A stretch of 12,136 nucleotides of DNA from Thauera sp. Lineage in GTDB: Bacteria; Pseudomonadota; Gammaproteobacteria; Burkholderiales; Rhodocyclaceae. Below the pieces are notes generated by a model that was given only the letters and a program-made list of their open reading frames with translations, did no database searches and was not told where the DNA came from. Shown in pieces: positions 7,943 to 12,136 of the stretch. The stretch is taken from NCBI GenBank assembly GCA_003446655.1, contig DMCZ01000212.1, forward strand, positions 40,737-52,872, read 5' to 3'. A program made the position numbers and the translations under genes. Within the stretch, counting starts at the first letter, position 1; each line of letters starts with the position of its first letter.

Positions 7943-8493
7943 TGCATCAGTTCCTGCTCTTTCTGGGCGAGCAGCTTGTCGATCTCGGCGACGTACTTGT
8001 CGGTGAGCTTCTGGATCTCGTCCTCGCCGCGACGCTCGTCGTCTTCCGAGATCGCCTTGTCCTTCACCGCATCCTTGAGCTGCTGATTGGCGTCGCGGCG
8101 CAGGTTGCGGATCGCGACCTTGGCGGTCTCGCCTTCATGGCGGACGACCTTGGTCAGGTCGCGGCGGCGCTCTTCGGTCAGTGCGGGCATCGGCACGCGC
8201 AGCAGCTCACCCATGTTCGATGGGTTGAGGCCAAGGTCGCTGTCGCGGATCGCCTTCTCGACCTTGGGGAGCATCGGCTTTTCCCAGGTCTGCACGCCGA
8301 TCGTGCGCGCGTCGATCAGGGTGATGTTGGCAACCTGATTGACCGGCACCATCGAGCCGTAGTACTCGACCATGACGTGATCGAGAAGCCCGGTGTGGGC
8401 GCGGCCGGTACGCACCTTGGCCAGGTCGGTCTTGAGCGCCTCGACCGACTTCTGCATTTTCTGCTCGGTGTTCTTCTTGAGTTCAGGGATCAT
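7936..8493 (-). CDS. frr: Ribosome recycling factor
   Basis: RRF works with EF-G in the cytoplasm to split the post-termination ribosome so that its subunits can be reused. The product is 185 residues, the standard length. The sequence is nearly textbook: MQKSVEALKTDLAKVRTGRA in the first long helix, VEYYGSMVPVNQVANI at the start of the beta domain, and LTEERRRDLTKVVRHEGE carrying the conserved arginine cluster that meets 23S rRNA (around Arg132 in E. coli). The C-terminal helix closes with KEQELMQI. The ATG at 8493 has a GGAG about nine bases upstream. The gene follows pyrH after 18 bp; pyrH-frr adjacency is conserved across most bacteria. Its last codons form one arm of the stem that can mask the uppS ribosome binding site. 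Confidence 0.98.
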   Translation of the reverse strand: MIPELKKNTEQKMQKSVEALKTDLAKVRTGRAHTGLLDHVMVEYYGSMVPVNQVANITLIDARTIGVQTWEKPMLPKVEKAIRDSDLGLNPSNMGELLRVPMPALTEERRRDLTKVVRHEGETAKVAIRNLRRDANQQLKDAVKDKAISEDDERRGEDEIQKLTDKYVAEIDKLLAQKEQELMQI

Positions 8494-8511
8494 GCGCGCA
8501 TTCTCCAGGGT

Positions 8512-9225
8512 TCAGGAATGGACCAGCGTGCCTTCGTCTTCACCCATCACCACGCGCTTGAGCGCGCCCGGCTTGAAGATCGAGAACACGTTGATCGGCA
8601 GTTTCTGGTCGCGACAGAGCGCGAACGCGGTGGAGTCCAGCACCGCCAGGTTGCGACCGATGGCCTCGTCGAAGCTGATGCGGTGATAACGCTGGGCCTG
8701 CGGATCCTTCTTGGGGTCGGCGGTGTAGACACCATCTACCTTGGTGGCCTTGAGCACGATCTGGGCACCGATCTCGGCGCCACGCAGCGCCGCGGCGGTA
8801 TCGGTGGTGAAGAAGGGATTGCCGGTGCCGGCAGCGAAGATGACCACCCGCCCTTCTTCCAGATGTCGGATAGCGCGGCCACGGATGTAGGGCTCGACCA
8901 CCTGGTCGATGCGCAGCGCCGACTGCACGCGCGCAGGCACGTCCATGCGGCGCATTGCGTCGGCCAGGGCCATCGCGTTCATAACCGTGGCCAGCATGCC
9001 CATGTAATCGGCGGTGGCGCGGTCCATGCCCGAGGCCGCGCCCTTCATGCCACGGAAGATGTTGCCGCCGCCGATCACCACGCCGACCTGGACGCCGAGA
9101 CGCGTGATCTCGGCGATTTCGGACACGATGCGGGTGACCACGTCCTCGTTGATGCCGTAGGCGTCGTCGCCCATCAGGGCTTCACCGGAGAGCTTCAACA
9201 GGATGCGCTTATAGGCGGCGGACAT
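8512..9225 (-). CDS. pyrH: UMP kinase
   Basis: PyrH phosphorylates UMP to UDP with ATP. It is a hexameric bacterial enzyme of the amino acid kinase fold, usually activated by GTP and inhibited by UTP. The product from this start is 237 residues, matching the family. Motifs in order are LLKLSGEAL (9-17), VIGGGNIFRG (50-59), the UMP-binding region around MDRATADYMGMLATVMN (67-83), FAAGTGNPFFTTDTAA (130-145) and LKATKVDGVYTADP (158-171). Two ATGs are in frame, at 9231 and 9225. I prefer 9225 because the AAGGAG directly abuts the first ATG, too close to direct initiation there, but lies six bases before the second. That ribosome binding site overlaps the tsf stop codon (TAAGGAG), so pyrH translation is likely coupled to tsf. 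Confidence 0.97.
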   Translation of the reverse strand: MSAAYKRILLKLSGEALMGDDAYGINEDVVTRIVSEIAEITRLGVQVGVVIGGGNIFRGMKGAASGMDRATADYMGMLATVMNAMALADAMRRMDVPARVQSALRIDQVVEPYIRGRAIRHLEEGRVVIFAAGTGNPFFTTDTAAALRGAEIGAQIVLKATKVDGVYTADPKKDPQAQRYHRISFDEAIGRNLAVLDSTAFALCRDQKLPINVFSIFKPGALKRVVMGEDEGTLVHS

Positions 9226-9231
9226 GTCCAT

Positions 9232-9237
9232 CTCCTT
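9232..9237 (-). promoter_or_regulatory. Ribosome binding site for pyrH overlapping the tsf stop
   Basis: The minus strand reads TAAGGAG: the TAA (9238-9236) ends tsf and its last two bases begin the AAGGAG that serves pyrH. The spacing is zero to ATG 9231 and six bases to ATG 9225, which favours the second ATG. The overlap means that a terminating ribosome stands on the binding site. Confidence 0.8.
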
Positions 9238-10138
9238 ACTGCTTGGCAGCAGCGGCGGCAGCGGCCTGTTCGGCGACTTCGGCAGCGAAGTCGGTGACCT
9301 TCTTCTCGATGCCTTCGCCGACGATGTACAGCGTGAAGCCGGCCACCGAAGCACCCTTGGCCTTGAGCAGCTGCTCGATGGTCTGCTTGCCATCCTCGGC
9401 CTTGACGAAGACCTGGGCCAGCAGGGTAACGTCCTTCAGAAACTTCTGCACGGTGCCGTCGGCGATCTTCTCGAGCATCGCTTCAGGCTTGTTGTCGGCG
9501 CGTGCCTTCTCGATGGCGATGCGGCGTTCGGCGTCGATCAGGTCCTGCGACACGCCCGAGGCGTCCAGCGCCTTCGGCTTGGAGGCGGCGATGTGCATCG
9601 CGATGTCCTTGCCGAGCTGCTCGTCGCCGCCGACCAGATCCAGCAGCACGCCGATCTTGGCGCCGCCGTGGATGTAGGAGAACAGGCTGCCCTTGGCTTC
9701 GACGCGCGCGAAGCGGCGGATCGACATGTTCTCGCCGATCTTGCCGACCAGCGCGGTACGGGTCGACTCGACAGTGCCCTCACCCATCGGCAGCGCCGAC
9801 AGCGCGGCGACATCGGCCGGGTTCTTGGCGGCGACAAGCTCGGCACAACCCTGCACCAGCGCGAGGAAGTCATCGTTCTTGGCGACGAAGTCGGTCTCGC
9901 AGTTCACCTCGATGATCGAGCCGAGCTTGCCATCGGCCGAAATGCTGATCCCGACCACACCCTCGGCAGCCACGCGCGCGGCAGCCTTGGAGGCCTTGTT
10001 GCCGAGCTTGACGCGCAGGATCTCTTCGGCCTTGCCCATGTCGCCGGCCGCCTCGGTCAGCGCCTTCTTGCATTCCATCATCGGCGCGTCGGTCTTCTCG
10101 CGCAGTTCCTTGACCATGCTTGCGGTGATTTCCGCCAT
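9236..10138 (-). CDS. tsf: Translation elongation factor Ts
   Basis: EF-Ts exchanges GDP for GTP on EF-Tu in the cytoplasm. The product is 300 residues, normal for proteobacteria (E. coli 283). The N-terminal UBA-like domain carries the signature LREKTDAPMMECKKAL (12-27). The core begins at about residue 55 and holds the TDFV motif (82-85, in NCETDFVAKND), which reaches the magnesium and nucleotide site of EF-Tu. The second subdomain and coiled coil follow, with ISEP-type helices replaced by sequence ordinary for betaproteobacteria. The protein ends in an alanine-rich tail (AEQAAAAAAAKQ) that adds a few residues relative to E. coli. The ATG at 10138 has an AGGAG (10148-10144) five bases upstream. 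A 166-bp hairpin-rich gap separates it from rpsB, its usual partner; pyrH follows after 10 bp. Confidence 0.98.
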   Translation of the reverse strand: MAEITASMVKELREKTDAPMMECKKALTEAAGDMGKAEEILRVKLGNKASKAAARVAAEGVVGISISADGKLGSIIEVNCETDFVAKNDDFLALVQGCAELVAAKNPADVAALSALPMGEGTVESTRTALVGKIGENMSIRRFARVEAKGSLFSYIHGGAKIGVLLDLVGGDEQLGKDIAMHIAASKPKALDASGVSQDLIDAERRIAIEKARADNKPEAMLEKIADGTVQKFLKDVTLLAQVFVKAEDGKQTIEQLLKAKGASVAGFTLYIVGEGIEKKVTDFAAEVAEQAAAAAAAKQ

Positions 10139-10176
10139 GCTAGCTCCTGAGTATCTTGGGTTGAACGTCTTGCGTA

Positions 10177-10216
10177 AGGACGCAGTGGCGCATGAATGGC
10201 GACCGCACTGCGTCCT
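10177..10216 (-). repeat. Perfect 11-bp inverted repeat upstream of tsf
   Basis: Bases 10177-10187 (AGGACGCAGTG) and 10206-10216 (CACTGCGTCCT) are perfect reverse complements separated by 18 bases. In the rpsB-tsf mRNA they would form a stem ending about 39 bases before the tsf ATG. The arm nearer tsf also has a weaker alternative partner at 10166-10171 (six pairs with one bulge), so two mutually exclusive folds are possible. A regulatory role is inference. Confidence 0.7.
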
Positions 10217-10233
10217 GAAACCTGCTGCCCCCT

Positions 10234-10264
10234 GGGCGACTGTCGGCAGCGCTGCCGATCGCCC
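10234..10264 (-). repeat. Long GC-rich hairpin between rpsB and tsf
   Basis: A perfect 16-bp palindrome (10243-10258, TCGGCAGC then GCTGCCGA) is flanked by a further complementary pair, GGGCGA (10234-10239) and TCGCCC (10259-10264), with a three-base bulge on one side. Because no unpaired bases lie at the palindrome centre, the RNA loop must open a few pairs. No U-run follows on the minus strand, so this is not a classical intrinsic terminator; it may be an RNA-processing or stability element. Confidence 0.65.
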
Positions 10265-10274
10265 CGGATTGCAA

Positions 10275-10294
10275 ACGGGGCCTCGCGGCCCCGT
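10275..10294 (-). terminator. Attenuator-like hairpin just after rpsB
   Basis: A perfect 8-bp GC-rich stem (ACGGGGCC and GGCCCCGT with a four-base loop) begins 10 bases after the rpsB stop. On the minus strand it is followed by only TTGCAATCC, so the U-tract is poor. This suggests a leaky terminator or an mRNA 3'-end protector rather than a full stop. A partial terminator between rpsB and tsf is known from E. coli, where it lowers downstream expression; the same role here is inferred from position. Confidence 0.55.
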
Positions 10295-10304
10295 GTGTCA
10301 TCGA

Positions 10305-11057
10305 TCAGGCCTGTTCCTGCGTGCCTTCTTCGACTTCGACGAATTCGTCGCCGCCCGCATCGACGATCTCCTGCAGCACCTGGCTGCGACCCTGCAGCAC
10401 GGCGTCGGCCACGCCACGAGCGTAGAGACGGATGGCGCGCGAGGAATCGTCGTTCCCCGGGATCACGTAATCCACGCCTTCCGGCGAGTGGTTGGTGTCG
10501 ACCACGGCCACGACCGGGATGCCGAGCTTCTGGGCTTCGGTAATGGCGATCTTGTGGTAACCCACGTCGATGACGAACAGCGCGTCGGGCAGGCCGCCCA
10601 TGTCCTTGATGCCGCCGATGGACTTCTGCAGTTTCTCGAGCTCACGACGCACGGTCAGCGCTTCGCGCTTGGACAGGCGCTCGATCGAGCCGTCTTCCAT
10701 CATCGCCTCGACTTCCTTGAGGCGCTTGATCGACTGCTTGACGGTCTTGAAGTTGGTCAGCATGCCGCCGAGCCAGCGCTCGTCAACATAGGGCATACCG
10801 GCGCGCTGCGCCTCTTCGGCAATGATCTCGCGGGCCTGGCGCTTGGTGCTGACGAACATGATGTTGCCGCGGTTGGCGGCGAGCTTGCGCACGAAGTCCA
10901 TGGCTTCGTTGTACTTCACCATCGTCTTCTCGAGGTTGACGATGTGGATCTTGTTGCGCTGACCGAAGATGTAGGGGGCCATGCGCGGGTTCCAGAAGCG
11001 GGTCTGGTGACCGAAGTGGACGCCGGCTTCCAGCATCTGACGCATCGTGACGGACAT
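10305..11057 (-). CDS. rpsB: 30S ribosomal protein S2
   Basis: S2 binds late to the 30S subunit between head and body, and is needed to recruit S1 and for mRNA binding. The product is 250 residues, standard for the family. It opens with SVTMRQMLEAGVHFGHQTRFWNP and continues with NKIHIVNLEKT, the coiled-coil insertion (about residues 105-150, rich in Lys and Glu), then LPDALFVIDVGYHKIAITEA and VVDTNHSPEGVDYVIPGNDDSSRAI in shortened form of the known signatures. I took ATG 11057, where a GGAG lies six bases upstream; an in-frame TTG four codons earlier is not needed. The tail is acidic (EFVEVEEGTQEQA). It is the first gene of the minus-strand unit, has a likely promoter at 11264-11293 and a leader of about 200 bases, and is divergent from map, as in E. 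coli. S2 represses its own operon in gammaproteobacteria; whether it does here is unknown. Confidence 0.98.
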   Translation of the reverse strand: MSVTMRQMLEAGVHFGHQTRFWNPRMAPYIFGQRNKIHIVNLEKTMVKYNEAMDFVRKLAANRGNIMFVSTKRQAREIIAEEAQRAGMPYVDERWLGGMLTNFKTVKQSIKRLKEVEAMMEDGSIERLSKREALTVRRELEKLQKSIGGIKDMGGLPDALFVIDVGYHKIAITEAQKLGIPVVAVVDTNHSPEGVDYVIPGNDDSSRAIRLYARGVADAVLQGRSQVLQEIVDAGGDEFVEVEEGTQEQA

Positions 11058-11109
11058 GTGTAACTCCAAACATTGATAAAGGGTTCAAACCTCCGCCCCG
11101 CGGATGCCA

Positions 11110-11138
11110 AGCGGTTCGGCGCAATGCGCCGGACCGCT
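11110..11138 (-). promoter_or_regulatory. Hairpin in the rpsB 5' leader
   Basis: Bases 11110-11122 and 11126-11138 are complementary over 13 positions around a three-base loop, with a single mismatch when read as minus-strand RNA (C opposite A) that becomes a wobble pair on the plus strand. It lies 53-81 bases before the rpsB ATG. In gammaproteobacteria a structured rpsB leader is the site of S2 autoregulation; a similar role here is only inferred from location. Confidence 0.5.
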
Positions 11139-11263
11139 CCGCGAATACGCCACCCGAAACACCTCGAATGCGCACCGATACCGGCGCCGTCACTCGCGTG
11201 ATCCGGACGGACCCTTTGCCACGGGACGTGCGGATTTTGCCTGCTTGAACAGACAAGCCGACG

Positions 11264-11293
11264 ATATTAGCACGCGCACATGACGCGACTCAA
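11264..11293 (-). promoter_or_regulatory. Putative sigma-70 promoter for rpsB and the downstream unit
   Basis: The minus strand reads TTGAGT (11293-11288), an 18-base spacer, then TAATAT (11269-11264), four of six and five of six matches to the consensus. The bases after the -10 are GC-rich (CGTCGGC), as at stringently controlled promoters. Transcription would start near 11257 and give a leader of about 200 bases. It is the best promoter I can see for the eleven-gene run. Confidence 0.55.
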
Positions 11294-11311
11294 GATTTCG
11301 CCACGGGCGTG

Positions 11312-11340
11312 TTTGCCCGCCAGGGGGTGCATGCGATAGC
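11312..11340 (+). promoter_or_regulatory. Weak promoter candidate for map
   Basis: TTTGCC (11312-11317), a 17-base spacer and GATAGC (11335-11340) form a poor sigma-70 match, helped by a TGC directly before the -10 (extended -10 form). Its place, 38 bases before the map ATG, is suitable. TTGAAC at 11245-11250 is a better -35 but has no good -10 at the right distance. Confidence 0.25.
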
Positions 11341-11378
11341 CTTCACGCTTTTCAGCCCCAAGACGAAGAAGACAGAGA

Positions 11379-12136
11379 ATGAGCATCGCCATCAAGACTC
11401 CGGAAGAGATCGAGCATATGCGCGTGGCCTGCAGGCTGGCTGCCGAGGTGCTCGATTACATCGAGCCCCACGTCAGGCCAGGCGTGACCACGGGTGAGCT
11501 CGACCGGCTTTGCCACGACTACATGGTCAATGTGCAGAACACCATCCCGGCGCCGCTGAACTACGCACCGCCGGGCTACAGCCCCTACCCCAAGTCGATC
11601 TGCACCTCGATCAACCACCAGGTCTGCCATGGTGTGCCAGGCGAGAAGGCGCTCAAGAAGGGCGACATCGTCAACATCGACATCACGGTGATCAAGGACG
11701 GCTTCCACGGCGACACCAGCCGGATGTTCATGGTCGGCGGCGAGGCCGCGGCGAGCATCATCGCCCGGCGTCTGACCCAGATCACCTACGAGTGCATGTG
11801 GCTGGGTATCGCCGCGGTCAGGCCGGGCGGCCGACTGGGCGACATCGGCGCGGTCATCCAGAAACATGCCGAGGGCAACGGCTTCTCCGTGGTACGCGAA
11901 TTCTGCGGTCACGGCATCGGGCGCAAGTTCCACGAGGAGCCGCAGGTGCTGCATTACGGCAAGGCGGGTACCGGCCCGGAGCTCAAACCCGGAATGATCT
12001 TCACCATCGAGCCGATGATAAACGCCGGCAAAGCTGCGATCTCCGAGCTGCCGGACGGCTGGACGATCGTCACCAAGGACCGCAGCCTGTCAGCCCAATG
12101 GGAGCACACGGTCGTCGTCACCGAGACCGGGGTCGA
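11379..12136 (+). CDS. map: Type I methionine aminopeptidase (C-terminus outside window)
   Basis: Map removes the initiator methionine from new cytoplasmic proteins when the second residue is small. The window contains 252 codons; the family is about 264 residues, so only the last dozen or so are missing. All five metal ligands of the pita-bread fold are visible: Asp101 (NIDITVI), Asp112 (FHGDTSRMF), His178 (CGHGIGRKFHEEP), Glu211 (FTIEPMI) and Glu242 (AQWEHTVVV). The substrate-contacting histidine is His84 in HQVCHGVP. There is no N-terminal zinc-finger extension, so it is the bacterial type Ia form. The ATG at 11379 is followed by SIAIKTPEEIEHMRVACRLAA, the usual start. The upstream sequence is purine-rich but without a clear Shine-Dalgarno core. 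It is divergent from rpsB, as in E. coli. Confidence 0.97.
   Translation, partial: MSIAIKTPEEIEHMRVACRLAAEVLDYIEPHVRPGVTTGELDRLCHDYMVNVQNTIPAPLNYAPPGYSPYPKSICTSINHQVCHGVPGEKALKKGDIVNIDITVIKDGFHGDTSRMFMVGGEAAASIIARRLTQITYECMWLGIAAVRPGGRLGDIGAVIQKHAEGNGFSVVREFCGHGIGRKFHEEPQVLHYGKAGTGPELKPGMIFTIEPMINAGKAAISELPDGWTIVTKDRSLSAQWEHTVVVTETGV

Larger units (their letters stand above)
11058..11378. other. rpsB-map divergent intergenic region
   Basis: This 321-bp stretch holds no convincing gene. It must contain promoters for both divergent genes. Toward rpsB it includes a sigma-70-like promoter (11264-11293) and the resulting leader of about 200 bases, with a strong hairpin at 11110-11138. Toward map it includes a weak promoter candidate (11312-11340). 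A small hairpin (CGGGC at 11304-11308, GCCCG at 11315-11319) lies between the two start regions. The bases just before map are purine-rich (GAAGAAGACAGAGA), without a clear Shine-Dalgarno core. Confidence 0.8.

Noticed and set aside
8512..9393. pyrH reading extended upstream to 9393
   Set aside because: The extra residues are Ser/Arg/Pro-rich, lie inside tsf, and do not match UMP kinase; the ribosome binding site at 9232-9237 sets the start.
3829..11063. Several other plus-strand open frames of 450-550 codons (3829-5463, 5400-6782, 7753-9297, 9693-11063)
   Set aside because: Each mirrors known genes on the minus strand (rseP/dxr, dxr/cdsA, uppS/frr/pyrH, tsf/rpsB), has no family-like motif, and crosses gene borders without respecting them.
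11304..11319. Small hairpin before map as a terminator
   Set aside because: The stem has only five pairs, no U-run follows on either strand, and no gene ends nearby.
11309..11497. A 62-codon plus-strand frame across the start of map
   Set aside because: It is an off-frame reading through the map start with no ribosome binding site and a map-shadow composition.
1..12136. A mobile element, defence system or novel gene cluster
   Set aside because: Every long stretch is accounted for by conserved core genes in conserved order. No integrase, transposase, direct repeats, tRNA boundary or shift in base composition was visible.

Overview
The window looks like core chromosome of a high-GC betaproteobacterium. 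The protein sequences and gene order resemble the Rhodocyclales (Azoarcus/Thauera-like), but that placement is from memory of the families and was not searched. There are no tRNA or rRNA genes, insertion sequences, CRISPR arrays or phage genes, and no sign of recent transfer.

Layout. Eleven genes lie head to tail on the minus strand, in transcription order: rpsB (11057-10305), tsf (10138-9236), pyrH (9225-8512), frr (8493-7936), uppS (7887-7102), cdsA (7109-6288), dxr (6245-5043), rseP (5046-3682), bamA (3673-1316), skp/ompH (1281-781) and lpxD (764 to beyond the left edge, partial). One gene, map, starts at 11379 on the plus strand and runs off the right edge. It is divergent from rpsB across a 321-bp intergenic region. 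Spacing inside the minus-strand run is tight: gaps of 8-48 bp or overlaps of 4 and 8 bp. The one exception is the 166-bp rpsB-tsf gap, which is packed with inverted repeats. The run therefore looks like one long transcription unit with an attenuator-like zone after rpsB.

How the genes work together. rpsB, tsf and frr serve translation (ribosomal protein S2, elongation factor Ts, ribosome recycling). pyrH makes UDP for RNA and nucleotide-sugar synthesis. uppS and dxr feed isoprenoid and undecaprenyl carrier synthesis. cdsA makes CDP-diacylglycerol for phospholipids. rseP cleaves the anti-sigma factor in envelope stress signalling. bamA and skp fold and insert outer-membrane proteins, and lpxD begins lipid A assembly. 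The cluster thus couples protein synthesis capacity to envelope construction. map, on the other side, removes the initiator methionine.

No undescribed system was found; this is a conserved housekeeping cluster. The points worth a second look are regulatory or structural: three hairpins between rpsB and tsf, a stem that would mask the uppS ribosome binding site using the end of frr, a long rpsB leader with a strong hairpin, start sites with no visible ribosome binding site at several coupled junctions, a (CG)7 tract near the end of dxr, and an isolated cysteine pair in a predicted BamA surface loop.
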